64,000 nucleotides of DNA from positions 1,550,001 through 1,614,000 of the forward strand of contig NZ_CP145904.1 of assembly GCF_036895565.1 (NCBI RefSeq). Reading direction: 5' to 3'. The position numbers and the translations under genes are program-made. Under the pieces are notes generated by a model. The model was given only the letters and a program-made list of their open reading frames with translations. It was not told the DNA's origin and ran no database searches. Below are positions 41,301-47,899 of this stretch, piece after piece (the stretch's first letter is position 1; each line of letters opens with the position of its first letter). Source of the stretch: Flavobacterium sp. KS-LB2 (GTDB lineage: Bacteria > Bacteroidota > Bacteroidia > Flavobacteriales > Flavobacteriaceae).

Positions 41301-41459
41301 GATAGTAGCACTTAGATAAACATTTTTGGCAGTTACATTGCCTGAGGGACATGAATAGTTACATGATCTTAAATCTGGATGTTGAGCATCAAATTGTGAA
41401 TATGTATTACCAACAAAAACAAATAAAGTCAGTAAAAGAAGGGTAATTTTTGTTTTCAT
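29328..41459 (-). CDS. Giant SprB-like T9SS-exported adhesin B (4043 aa)
   Basis: Signal peptide (MKTKITLLLLTLFVFVGNTY), a unique N-terminal domain (about 22-190), a PKD domain (about 195-270, FGDGTTSTAISPLHNY), one diverged SprB repeat, then 27 near-identical 75-aa SprB-type repeats (LCKGGNGMVDLSVSGG, YTYLWSNGA, GTYNVTITDANNC). After these come HYR domains, one split by a P-domain-like insert, eight 83-aa units (TASNPAAITLTGCNGTFPAA), five 79-aa units (LPENVTVQC...TDNCGDATVTY) and the same linker and type B CTD as adhesin A (FSPNGDGINEKF...KKDGYLYLTK). SprB of F. johnsoniae is the mobile gliding adhesin with the same repeat family, so a role in gliding or attachment is likely, though orthology to SprB is not claimed. 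At about 12.1 kb it is the largest gene here. Confidence 0.94.
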   Translation of the reverse strand: MKTKITLLLLTLFVFVGNTYSQFDAQHPDLRSCNYSCPSGNVTAKNVYLSATINDGTPLEDIYPTCIAGQDTYSVTIWLNYTQNQNNDIPNTRVFATLTIGGGTPIQINTYVGTLASTKGTSGGKIKLTTVPVNWVCGQTLSFTNVLVVWKPGNGDSQLNANSTYNCQTYTNSQCEFGTTTIFTAPLAVQYDYSISCATNTGVAVQFSNTTNGGKAPFTYLWNFGDGTTSTAISPLHNYTTSGVNVTATLTVTDSRTPTPATNTISKTINLPNKLTTSISQQTNVSCNGENNGSLTTMPSGGTLPYTYLWNSSPIQTSATATGLASGTYTITVTDAKGCITTSTATITQSAVLSASATTTAVLCKGGNGMVDLSVSGGTAPYTYLWSNGALSQDLAAVVAGTYNVTITDANNCTTTASATVTEPANALEASATTTAVLCKGGNGMVDLSVSGGTAPYTYLWSNGALSQDLAAVVAGTYNVTITDANNCTTTASATVTEPANALEASATTTAVLCKGGNGMVDLSVSGGTAPYTYLWSNGALSQDLAAVVAGTYNVTITDANNCTTTASATVTEPANALEASATTTAVLCKGGNGMVDLSVSGGTAPYTYLWSNGALSQDLAAVVAGTYNVTITDANNCTTTASATVTEPANALEASATTTAVLCKGGNGMVDLSVSGGTAPYTYLWSNGALSQDLAAVVAGTYNVTITDANNCTTTASATVTEPANALEASATTTAVLCKGGNGMVDLSVSGGTAPYTYLWSNGALSQDLAAVVAGTYNVTITDANNCTTTASATVTEPANALEASATTTAVLCKGGNGMVDLSVSGGTAPYTYLWSNGALSQDLAAVVAGTYNVTITDANNCTTTASATVTEPANALEASATTTAVLCKGGNGMVDLSVSGGTAPYTYLWNNGATSQDLAAVVAGTYNVTITDANNCTTTASATVTEPANALEASATTTAVLCKGGNGMVDLSVSGGTAPYTYLWSNGALSQDLAAVVAGTYNVTITDANNCTTTASATVTEPANALEASATTTAVLCKGGNGMVDLSVSGGTAPYTYLWSNGALSQDLAAVVAGTYNVTITDANNCTTTASATVTEPANALEASATTTAVLCKGGNGMVDLSVSGGTAPYTYLWSNGALSQDLAAVVAGTYNVTITDANNCTTTASATVTEPANALEASATTTAVLCKGGNGMVDLSVSGGTAPYTYLWSNGALSQDLAAVVAGTYNVTITDANNCTTTASATVTEPANALEASATTTAVLCKGGNGMVDLSVSGGTAPYTYLWSNGALSQDLAAVVAGTYNVTITDANNCTTTASATVTEPANALEASATTTAVLCKGGNGMVDLSVSGGTAPYTYLWSNGALSQDLAAVVAGTYNVTITDANNCTTTASATVTEPANALEASATTTAVLCKGGNGMVDLSVSGGTAPYTYLWSNGATSQDLAAVVAGTYNVTITDANNCTTTASATVTEPANALEASATTTAVLCKGGNGMVDLSVSGGTAPYTYLWNNGATSQDLAAVVAGTYNVTITDANNCTTTASATVTEPANALEASATTTAVLCKGGNGMVDLSVSGGTAPYTYLWSNGALSQDLAAVVAGTYNVTITDANNCTTTASATVTEPANALEASATTTAVLCKGGNGMVDLSVSGGTAPYTYLWSNGALSQDLAAVVAGTYNVTITDANNCTTTASATVTEPANALEASATTTAVLCKGGNGMVDLSVSGGTAPYTYLWSNGALSQDLAAVVAGTYNVTITDANNCTTTASATVTEPANALEASATTTAVLCKGGNGMVDLSVSGGTAPYTYLWSNGALSQDLAAVVAGTYNVTITDANNCTTTASATVTEPANALEASATTTAVLCKGGNGMVDLSVSGGTAPYTYLWSNGALSQDLAAVVAGTYNVTITDANNCTTTASATVTEPANALEASATTTAVLCKGGNGMVDLSVSGGTAPYTYLWSNGATSQDLAAVVAGTYNVTITDANNCTTTASATVTEPANALEASATTTAVLCKGGNGMVDLSVSGGTAPYTYLWNNGATSQDLAAVVAGTYNVTITDANNCTTTASATVTEPANALEASATTTAVLCKGGNGMVDLSVSGGTAPYTYLWSNGALSQDLAAVVAGTYNVTITDANNCTTTASATVTEPANALEASATTTAVLCKGGNGMVDLSVSGGTAPYTYLWSNGALSQDLAAVVAGTYNVTITDANNCTTTASATVTEPANALEASATTTAVLCKGGNGMVDLSVSGGTAPYTYLWSNGATSQDLAAVVAGTYNVTITDANNCTTTASATVTEPANALEASATTTAVLCKGGNGMVDLSVSGGTAPYTYLWNNGATSQDLAAVVAGTYNVTITDANNCTTTASATVTDGDGTPPVISQLPNEITINCPAKPEFAEANATDNVDISVSLTFDDVTTNGQCAGSYSITRTWTAVDDCGNSSTKSQTINVQDITSPTFTPPANITLSSGENCTTNTDPSVTGTVTTVNDTCDSNPIVTFIDTNCFGNSNNQEINAGNGNYFPFTVSGFDGISASSIEKIALAFETNQGKGRAEFTLIAPNGQGIILVGPYCTGGACDDTNSNTKELYLPVFYPNSSGYAKWNNSSFIQDGVSQNFTPNGATTSTNTIPELTSYVSSFENFTGSMNGTWLIYSRKQASVNGSIEFKSICLTPILCPGNKIISRTWKVSDACGNTATANQTIKIEDTTAPTASNPAAITLTGCNGTFPAADIAVVTDEADACSTPIVAFVGDSAPALVGCTETTIRTYSVTDACGNTINVTQNLIRTVDETAPTASNPAAITLTGCNGTFPAADIAVVTDEADACSTPIVAFVGDSAPALVGCTETTIRTYSVTDACGNTINVTQNLIRTVDETAPSASNPAAITLTGCNGTFPAADIAVVTDEADACSTPIVAFVGDSAPALVGCTETTIRTYSVTDACGNTINVTQNLIRTVDETAPTASNPAAITLTGCNGTFPAADIAVVTDEADACSTPIVAFVGDSAPALVGCTETTIRTYSVTDACGNTINVTQNLIRTVDETAPSASNPAAITLTGCNGTFPAADIAVVTDEADACSTPIVAFVGDSAPALVGCTETTIRTYSVTDACGNTINVTQNLIRTVDETAPTASNPAAITLTGCNGTFPAADIAVVTDEADACSTPIVAFVGDSAPALVGCTETTIRTYSVTDACGNTINVTQNLIRTVDETAPTASNPAAITLTGCNGTFPAADIAVVTDEADACSTPIVAFVGDSAPALVGCTETTIRTYSVTDACGNTINVTQNLIRTVDETAPTASNPAAITLTGCNGTFPAADIAVVTDEADACSTPIVAFVGDSAPALVGCTETTIRTYSVTDACGNTINVTQNLIRTVDETAPKFTETLPENVTVQCSNVPTAATLTATDNCGDATVTYDQTTTLGLCASTYTLTRTWTAKDTCGNTATHTQIVIVEDTIAPVFVEALPENVTVQCGAIPTPVTLTATDNCGDATVTYNQTTTSGLCASAYTLTRTWTAKDVCGNTATHTQIVTVEDTIAPVFVEALPENVTVQCSNVPTAATLTATDNCGNATVTYDQTTTLGLCASTYTLTRTWTAKDACGNTATHTQIVTVEDTIAPVFVEALPENVTVQCSNVPTAATLTATDNCGDATVTYDQTTTLGLCASTYTLTRTWTAKDACGNTATHTQIVTVEDTIAPVFVEALPENVTVQCGAIPTPVTLTATDNCGDATVTYNQATTSGLCAGTYTLTRTWIAKDTCGNTTTHTQTINIIDTNGPTTTTEFSSTVNTSCNAIPAKPELVFVDNCSAVTTAVYTETIINKTDNSYSIVRKWSVSDTCGNASEFIQIINVTVPNSIVTINSSVCNSGEITTANLRELLPVGTPTNGTWIDVNNSGSLQGDIFNASGLTDVNYTFEYKIDNACLETIRIVMTVNTDCGGIVLACGTVLVHNAFSPNGDGINEKFIIDNIDDTVCYPDNTVEIYNRWGVLVFETKGYNNTSNAFDGISGGRSTVQQSSGLPTGTYFYILNYTSVDNDGKIISNKKDGYLYLTK
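30168..31352 (-). repeat. 5 x 237-bp tandem array in adhesin B
   Basis: Five 79-aa HYR-like units of a different sequence from the 237-bp units in adhesin A. Two subtypes (CSNVPTAATL and CGAIPTPVTL) are interspersed. Confidence 0.93.
31353..33344 (-). repeat. 8 x 249-bp tandem array in adhesin B
   Basis: Eight 83-aa units that are almost identical even at silent sites. Units 3 and 5 share a Thr-to-Ser change (TAPSAS), pointing to a two-unit 498-bp duplication. Confidence 0.95.
33430..33955 (-). other. P-domain-like module nested inside an HYR domain, adhesin B
   Basis: About residues 2501-2676. Same module and same insertion point as in adhesin A (EINAGNGNYFPFTVSGFD, GKGRAEFTLIAPNGQ, FTGSMNGTWLIYSRK) but clearly diverged, unlike the CTD region. 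Confidence 0.65.
34344..40415 (-). repeat. 27 x 225-bp SprB repeat array in adhesin B
   Basis: Units are 75 aa and nearly identical. Marker variants (SNGALSQ, SNGATSQ, NNGATSQ) in translation order are: seven A, N, six A, S, N, five A, S, N, two A, S, N. Silent markers (CATTCC, GTTATTGTC, GCAGTGGTA) recur 2025 bp (nine units) apart. Confidence 0.96.
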
Positions 41460-41953
41460 ACAATCAAATTTTAATGTATCGTTTGTAATATAATCTTATT
41501 CTATATTATTAATAAATTAAGGGCTTTATATAAAAGAGGATCATTTTTTAATCATTCTGAATTAATTTAAATGATTCTTTTTCGTATTCAAATCCTTGAT
41601 TTTCATGCTAAACTAATTAGAATGATTTAATTCTAATTTTTTTTTCTATCAACTACCTAAATACTCGTTGAAACGACATTTCTTGTTAATAAAATATTAA
41701 AAAAAAGCACTTGTTTGCTATGTTTGTTAATGTTTTTTTTTATCTTTTTAACATTTATAAATTTTTATTACAATTCTTGTTAAGAAATAAAAAACAAGAT
41801 AAAACTTAATTATTTGCGAATAGTATGCCTTTTCGTCATAAGAATAATTTTCATTATTTGAACTTGAATAAGCAATTTCATTTAAAATTTATTTTGTAAT
41901 TTGTATTCTCAAAAAAATAGAAATAATGCCATTGACAAATAAATAGTTTTAGT
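41460..41953. other. Intergenic region between adhesin B and sixA (divergent)
   Basis: Very AT-rich with no gene. It contains the shared adhesin upstream element and must carry the adhesin cassette B promoter on the minus strand and the sixA-ppk promoter on the plus strand. A TAATTTG stretch near 41900 is a weak candidate -7 for sixA. Confidence 0.55.
41656..41669 (-). promoter_or_regulatory. Shared adhesin upstream element (copy 2)
   Basis: CCTAAATACTCGTT, about 200 bp upstream of the adhesin B start and identical to 26034-26047. Confidence 0.5.
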
Positions 41954-42439
41954 ATGAAAAATCTAATTTTAGTTCGGCATGCAAAATCAAGTTGGGAAGT
42001 CCCAATGCATGATAAAGATCGTGGATTGACATGTCAAGGCATGAAAGATGCTCACCTTGTTTCCACTAATGCAAAAGATTTTATTCCCAAAACATATATT
42101 ATTTGGGCAAGTTCTGCGAAAAGAGCAACAAACACAGCGTTAATTTTTGCTCAAAATTTAGCCTATCCTATAGAAAGTATCGTTTACAAAGACGACCTTT
42201 ATACCTTTGATGAAAAGAAACTAGAAGAAATTATTAAATCTTGTAGTAATCTTTTCGAAAATGTTATTGTTTTTGGACATAATGGTGCAATTACAAATTT
42301 TGTTAATAAATTTGGAGACATTTATATTGATAATATTCCTACAAGTGGTTTTGTATCCGTAAAATTTGATACTGATGATTGGAAAAAAATTAAAAAAGGT
42401 AAAATTGAAAAAATAATATTTCCCAAAGATTTAAGATGA
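41954..42439 (+). CDS. sixA: SixA-type histidine phosphatase
   Basis: 161 aa, single histidine-phosphatase domain. The RHG-type motif is LVRHAKSSWE (catalytic His9), and VFGHNGAITN carries the second active-site His. SixA enzymes remove phosphate from phosphohistidine proteins in the cytoplasm. The stop codon overlaps the ppk start by 4 bp (ATGA), so translation is coupled to polyphosphate kinase. That enzyme itself forms a phosphohistidine intermediate, which makes a functional link plausible but unproven. Confidence 0.88.
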   Translation: MKNLILVRHAKSSWEVPMHDKDRGLTCQGMKDAHLVSTNAKDFIPKTYIIWASSAKRATNTALIFAQNLAYPIESIVYKDDLYTFDEKKLEEIIKSCSNLFENVIVFGHNGAITNFVNKFGDIYIDNIPTSGFVSVKFDTDDWKKIKKGKIEKIIFPKDLR

Positions 42440-44523
42440 ATAAAGTATTAGAATACAAATATATAGATAGAGAAAAAAGTTGGTTAGCTTTCAACGCCAG
42501 AGTACTTCAAGAGGCTGGTGATAATTCAGTTCCATTACTAGATAGATTACGATTTTTAGGTATTTTTTCGAATAATTTAGATGAGTTTTTTAGAGTTCGT
42601 TTTGCAGCCATCAGACGTTTAAGTCTAACAGGAATAACTGGAGAAAAGTATCTAGGAGGTATTTCTGCCCAACAATTAGTAAAAGATATAACTGAAATTG
42701 TAATTGAACAACAATCAGAAAGTTTACGAATTTTAAATATTATTGAAGCTGAATTAGAGACTGAGAATATATTTATTATCACTGAAAATGATATTACTAT
42801 TGAACAGGAAATTTTTTTGAAAGACTTTTTTATTCAAAAGCTGAGTCCTGAATTAGTAACAATAATTTTGAATGATTTAGCAGAATTTCCCGTATTGAAA
42901 GACACTTCAGGATATTTAGCCATTAAATTAGTTATGAATAAAAATTCGGAAGTGCGTTACGCTGTAATCGAAATTCCTAAAACAATCAACCGTTTTGTTG
43001 TTTTACCATCAAATAATGAAAAGCATTATATCATACTTTTAGATGATGTGATTAGACATAATTTGAGTAGTATTTTCAATATTTTTGATTACCAAAGTGT
43101 CTCTGCGCATATGATAAAAATTACAAGAGATGCTCAGTTGGACATTGATAGTGATTTAAGTAAAAGTATGATTGAAAAAATTTCATTGAGTGTTAAAGAT
43201 CGCAGAATTGGTGAGCCAGTTCGTTTTATTTATGACCAATTGATAGAAGAGGATACATTGCAATTTTTTCTTGATAAAATGAAAATCGTATCTACAGATA
43301 GTATTATTCCCGGCGGTAGATACCATAACAGACGCGATTACATGAATTTTCCTAATCTGGGCCGATTTGATTTGTTATACAAAACAAATGACCCACTACC
43401 AATTCCAGGTTTAAGTCTTGAGGGAAGTATGTTGGAAAAAATAAGTGAAAGAGATTATTTATTGAATGCACCATATCAATCATTCTCCTATCTGACTAAG
43501 TTTTTGCGTGAAGCAGCATTAGATCCAAAAGTAACTTCGATTAAAATTACTTTATATCGTTTAGCTAAAAATTCTCAAATTATTAGTTCACTAATAAATG
43601 CTGCCAAAAACGGTAAAAAAGTAACCGTTCAAATTGAATTACAAGCCCGTTTTGATGAAGCTTCAAATATCTCGTATGCAGAGCAAATGCAAACTGAGGG
43701 CATCGAATTAATATTTGGAATAAAAGGACTAAAAGTACACAGCAAAATATGTGTTATTGAAAGAAATGAAAATAATAAAGTAAAACGATACGGATTTATT
43801 TCAACAGGGAATTTCAATGAATCGACGGCAAAAGTGTACACTGATGTAACTCTTTTTACGAGTCATCAGCAAATTCTGAAGGATATCATGAGAATATTTG
43901 AATTTTTTGACATCAATTATCGAGTTCATCGTTACAAGCATCTTATTGTGTCACCACATTACACCAGAAGTCGTTTTATAAAATTAATTGATCGAGAGAT
44001 TACACATGCATTAGCGGGTAGAAAAACGCATATAAAGTTAAAAATGAATAGCTTGTCTGATTTTGAAATGATAGATAAATTATATGAAGCAAGTAGAGCA
44101 GGAGTAAAAATTCAACTAGAAGTAAGAGGTATTTGCTCCTTGATACCTGGGATTCCAGGAATGAGCGATAATATTGAAGCTATAAGTATAGTAGATAATT
44201 ATTTAGAGCATTCTAGGATTTATATTTTTGGAAATGCAGGACAAACAGAAGTTTACATCTCCTCAGCTGATTTTATGACTAGAAATCTTGATGGACGTGT
44301 TGAAGTTACTTGTCCTATTTACGATCAGGACATAAAAAATGAATTAATTGATAACTTTGATATCGGTTGGAAAGGAAATGTAAAAGCCCGTTATCATTCC
44401 TATAAATTAGATAATAAATATAGAGTTCGAAATCATAATCCAATTTTTAGGGCACAATTAGAAACCTATAAATACTATCAAAGTAAAGTTGAGTTAGAAT
44501 TAAAATCGGAGAAAATAGGGTAA
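42436..44523 (+). CDS. ppk: Polyphosphate kinase 1
   Basis: 695 aa, normal PPK1 length. N-terminal helical domain (YIDREKSWLAFNARVLQEA), head domain (NNLDEFFRVRFAAIRR) and two phospholipase-D-like C-terminal domains. The catalytic His falls at residue 435 in KVHSKICVI; ISTGNFNESTAKVYTD and SSADFMTRNLDGRVEV are also typical. It reversibly polymerises ATP gamma-phosphate into inorganic polyphosphate, usually at the inner membrane face. It forms an operon with sixA (overlap) and ppx about 100 bp downstream. Confidence 0.96.
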   Translation: MNKVLEYKYIDREKSWLAFNARVLQEAGDNSVPLLDRLRFLGIFSNNLDEFFRVRFAAIRRLSLTGITGEKYLGGISAQQLVKDITEIVIEQQSESLRILNIIEAELETENIFIITENDITIEQEIFLKDFFIQKLSPELVTIILNDLAEFPVLKDTSGYLAIKLVMNKNSEVRYAVIEIPKTINRFVVLPSNNEKHYIILLDDVIRHNLSSIFNIFDYQSVSAHMIKITRDAQLDIDSDLSKSMIEKISLSVKDRRIGEPVRFIYDQLIEEDTLQFFLDKMKIVSTDSIIPGGRYHNRRDYMNFPNLGRFDLLYKTNDPLPIPGLSLEGSMLEKISERDYLLNAPYQSFSYLTKFLREAALDPKVTSIKITLYRLAKNSQIISSLINAAKNGKKVTVQIELQARFDEASNISYAEQMQTEGIELIFGIKGLKVHSKICVIERNENNKVKRYGFISTGNFNESTAKVYTDVTLFTSHQQILKDIMRIFEFFDINYRVHRYKHLIVSPHYTRSRFIKLIDREITHALAGRKTHIKLKMNSLSDFEMIDKLYEASRAGVKIQLEVRGICSLIPGIPGMSDNIEAISIVDNYLEHSRIYIFGNAGQTEVYISSADFMTRNLDGRVEVTCPIYDQDIKNELIDNFDIGWKGNVKARYHSYKLDNKYRVRNHNPIFRAQLETYKYYQSKVELELKSEKIG

Positions 44524-44625
44524 TTATTTGTTCCAATTTAGAATAGTATTTTCAATAATTTTTTGATTTTAGAAGTAATAAATAGACAAATTAATTTCTA
44601 AAACAATAAACGAATCAAATCTAAA

Positions 44626-45516
44626 ATGATTAAAATAAAAAAATATGCAGCAATCGATATTGGTTCAAATGCCATGCGTTTATTGATTGTAAATATTGTA
44701 GAACAAGAAGGTAAAGAACCACAATTTAATAAAAGTTCATTAGTGCGTGTTCCAATTCGTCTTGGTCAAGATGCCTTTACAGTAGGTGAAATTTCAGACG
44801 AGAATTTGGAAAGAATGTGCGATGCAATGAAAGCTTTTAATCTTTTGATGAAGGTTCATAAAGTGGAACGTTACATGGCTTTTGCAACTTCGGCTATGCG
44901 CGAAGCTTATAATGGTAAAGAAGTAGTAGCTCTAATAAAGAAAAAAGCAGATATAAAAATAGAAATTATCGATGGTAAAAAAGAAGCTGCCATAATCGCT
45001 TCAACCGATTTGCATCATTTATTAAAAACAGATCAAACCTATCTTTTTGTTGATGTTGGTGGTGGAAGCACGGAATTTACCTTGTTTTCTAACGGTAAAT
45101 TAATCAATTCAAGATCATTCAAAGCAGGAACCGTACGTTTATTAAATGATATGGTTTGTGATGTTGTATGGGATGAAATTGAAAAATGGATAAAAACAAA
45201 TACAGAGGAATACGAAGAAGTCATTTTAATAGGTTCAGGTGGAAATATTAATAAGCTTTTCAAAATGTCCGGTAAAATTCAGGAAAAACCATTGTCATAC
45301 ATTTATATGAATTCACAATATGCATTCTTGAATTCACTTTCGTATGAACAAAGAATTTCAGAATTAGGTTTAAATCCAGATCGTGCTGATGTAATTATTC
45401 CTGCTACAAGAATATATCTAAATGCAATGAAATGGAGTGGAGCAAGAAATATTTATGTACCAAAAATTGGACTTTCAGATGGAATTGTAAAAGCAATGTA
45501 TTACGGTAAAATATAG
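44626..45516 (+). CDS. Ppx/GppA exopolyphosphatase family protein (short form)
   Basis: 296 aa, ASKHA-fold phosphatase. Phosphate loop AAIDIGSNAMRLLI and second motif FVDVGGGSTEFTLF are clear, and GSGGNINKL follows. Only the two N-terminal actin-like domains are present; the C-terminal HD-like domain of E. coli Ppx/GppA is missing, as in other short-form members. It hydrolyses polyphosphate or pppGpp. Linkage to ppk favours polyphosphate turnover. It converges on dnaX with a gap of only six bases and no terminator. Confidence 0.92.
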   Translation: MIKIKKYAAIDIGSNAMRLLIVNIVEQEGKEPQFNKSSLVRVPIRLGQDAFTVGEISDENLERMCDAMKAFNLLMKVHKVERYMAFATSAMREAYNGKEVVALIKKKADIKIEIIDGKKEAAIIASTDLHHLLKTDQTYLFVDVGGGSTEFTLFSNGKLINSRSFKAGTVRLLNDMVCDVVWDEIEKWIKTNTEEYEEVILIGSGGNINKLFKMSGKIQEKPLSYIYMNSQYAFLNSLSYEQRISELGLNPDRADVIIPATRIYLNAMKWSGARNIYVPKIGLSDGIVKAMYYGKI

Positions 45517-45522
45517 TAGTAC

Positions 45523-47255
45523 TTACGCATCTAAATCTAATCCAAATGTTGTTCGTAAAAGTTCAATGTTTGGATTTATTTCGTGAAGCCTGTTGTATCG
45601 GTCTTGGTCGTTAAAGCTTCTTTTGCTTTCAATACTTTCATTCACAATAACGTCAATTGTAATATCATGATTGTGTAAATGACCCTTTAAATGTCCTAAA
45701 AGTCCATTCAATTCTTTTTCAAAATCTAGTTTAGAACCTTCATTTGGTAATTCAATAGTGATTGAAGTTCCATTTAATTTAGGATCGTTTATAAGTAATA
45801 ACGATTCCATGATTTTATAACCTTTATCTCCTAAACGTTGGGCATATTTGTTCCAATGCAATAACATTTCCGTTTCGGTAAACGATTCTGTTGGTAAGTG
45901 CGCCACTTCTTTTACAATTCCTCTAGTGCTTTCTTCTAATGCTTTTTTGGCACGAATACTCGATAATGAAAAGGCAGAAACCTTTGGTTCATTAGATTGT
46001 GGAATATTAATTTTAACCGCAGGAGTGGGAACTGAAGGAGCTCTAACTATAGCTTCTGTATCTTTTTCTTGAACTTTCGCTTCAATTACAGTATTTGTAA
46101 TTCCTTCTATTTTAGCTTTTGGACTTTCTACAATTGAGTAATCATTCTTTTTATAATGAGTAGGTGGAATTATAAATTGCTCAACTTTTTTTTTTCTCCA
46201 TCAAAAGTGATAGAGGCAAGTTGCATCAAGCAAAGTTCAACAAGAAGTCGTTGATTTTGACTCAGTTTATATTTTAAATCACAATCATTTGCAATTTCAA
46301 TTCCTTTTAATAAAAAGTCTTGACTACATTTTTGTGCTTGCACGCCATACATTTGTTGTGCTTGTTCCCCAACTTCCAATAAAGATAATGTTACTGGCGT
46401 TTTCGAAACTAATAAATCTCTAAAATGAGATGCTAATCCAGACACAAAATGATGGGCATCAAATCCTTTGGCAAGAATTTCGTTGAAAGCGATTAATAAA
46501 TCTGGGATTTTGTTTTCTAATATTAAATCTGTGATGTTAATATAGGTTTCATAATCCAACACATTCAAGTTTTCAGTAACGGCCTGACGTGTTAAATCTT
46601 TCCCACAAAAAGAAACTACTCGGTCAAAAATAGATAAAGCATCTCGCATAGCACCATCAGCTTTTTGAGCAATAATGTGCAAAGCATCATCTTCAAAATT
46701 AACTCCTTGACTGGTAGCTACTTCGGCAAGATGTTCTTTAGCGTCTTTTACAGTAATTCTTTTGAAATCAAATATCTGACAACGAGAAAGTATCGTTGGA
46801 ATAATTTTATGTTTTTCGGTCGTAGCCAAAATAAAAATGGCGTGTTTTGGCGGCTCCTCTAATGTCTTCAAGAAAGCATTAAAAGCTGCTGAAGACAACA
46901 TGTGAACCTCATCAATGATGTATACTTTGTATTGTCCCGTTTGTGGCGGGATACGGACTTGGTCAATTAAATTACGAATATCATCAACAGAATTGTTTGA
47001 AGCAGCATCTAATTCAAAAACATTAAAAGTAAAATCTTCATTTGGATCATCGTATCCGGGCTGATTAATTTTTCTCGCTAGAATACGAGCACAAGTTGTT
47101 TTTCCTACTCCACGAGGTCCCGTAAATAATAATGCCGAAGCTAAGTGATTGCTTTCTATGGCGTTCAATAAAGTATTAGTAATGGCTTTTTGCCCTACAA
47201 CATCTTTAAATGTTTGAGGACGATATTTACGAGCCGATACAACAAATTGTTCCAT
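45523..47255 (-). CDS. dnaX: DNA polymerase III gamma/tau subunit, split by a -1 frame change at an A10 run
   Basis: The first frame (MEQFVVSARKYRPQTF start) gives 361 aa: Walker A GPRGVGKTT at 46-54, IIDEVHML (Walker B), ILATTEKHKI sensor and SRCQIF. The four-Cys zinc module of E. coli DnaX is absent (ARKINQPGYDDPNEDFTFN instead). This frame ends four codons after a run of ten A (DGEKKKLSNL-stop). In the -1 frame the reading continues unbroken from the same run (EKKKVEQFIIPPTHYKK...) for about 220 codons to a tau-like C-terminus. So either a gamma-like short product and a tau-like long product are made by slippage, or the run has an indel error. The ATG is preferred over an upstream TTG that lies inside a -7 element. 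It is the clamp-loader ATPase/scaffold of the replisome. Confidence 0.85.
46186..46195 (-). other. A10 slippery run in dnaX (candidate frameshift or transcriptional slippage site)
   Basis: On the coding strand GGAG is followed by ten A and then GTTGAG. Re-reading one base, or RNA polymerase adding one A, joins the gamma-like frame to the tau-like frame. No strong downstream hairpin is evident. Confidence 0.6.
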
Positions 47256-47273
47256 AGAAATTTTATTCGAAAG

Positions 47274-47281
47274 CAAATATA
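47274..47281 (-). promoter_or_regulatory. -7 promoter element for dnaX
   Basis: Minus-strand TATATTTG, an exact TAnnTTTG match about 20 bp upstream of the dnaX ATG. The in-frame TTG in it is therefore not a start codon. Confidence 0.55.
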
Positions 47282-47468
47282 GGTTTTAATTTAAAGATTG
47301 AAAAATTTAAGTATTGAAAGATTTTTTAATTTTTCAAATGGTATATTATGGCTAAATTTCTAGGTCAGATATAAATTAAAATAGGTACTATGTTCTTGGG
47401 GCAGGTGAATAAGAATGTAATGGTTAGCTGGAAAGAGCTCCCAATAAATTGAAAATGCTAAATGATAG

Positions 47469-47777
47469 TTAGAGTTTACATTGTCCACCCGTTTCTATGC
47501 ACAATCGTTCCAAAACAAGCGCTGCTTCATTATCTGAATTTGCTGAAAAGCCAGCTACAAAAACCCCTTTTTCACCTGAATTAGAACTTATACCATAAAC
47601 TACTGATTCTTCGCTAGGATCAGTATCTCCTTCATAACGGTATACGTGATTTACCTCAAATAGGTGTGGATTTGCTTTAATATCATCTTGATGAATATTA
47701 AAATCATAGGTGAAACCTTTTCGTTTTAGATCTTCTAAGGCTTCAATAACTGTGGTATAATGGTACGTTGGCTTCAT
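47469..47777 (-). CDS. Conserved small protein of unknown function (102 aa)
   Basis: 102 aa, soluble, acidic. Begins MKPTYHYTTVIEALEDLKRKGF, includes HVYRYEGDTDPSEESVVYGISS and GVFVAGFSANSDNE, and ends in LCIETGGQCKL. I recall such short proteins in Flavobacteriaceae being labelled phosphoribosylpyrophosphate synthetase, but no PRPP-binding motif is present. It may be a small alpha/beta stress or signalling protein; function unknown. It is divergent from the RNase P RNA gene. Confidence 0.7.
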   Translation of the reverse strand: MKPTYHYTTVIEALEDLKRKGFTYDFNIHQDDIKANPHLFEVNHVYRYEGDTDPSEESVVYGISSNSGEKGVFVAGFSANSDNEAALVLERLCIETGGQCKL

Positions 47778-47899
47778 GATTATGGAAGATTAATTGTTAT
47801 TTATAAAGATAACTATTTTATTATTAACACATTGTGAAATGCGCGTTAAAGTAAATAATCTAAAGCGGCGATACATGAAAAAATGTTGTAATTTCGCGC

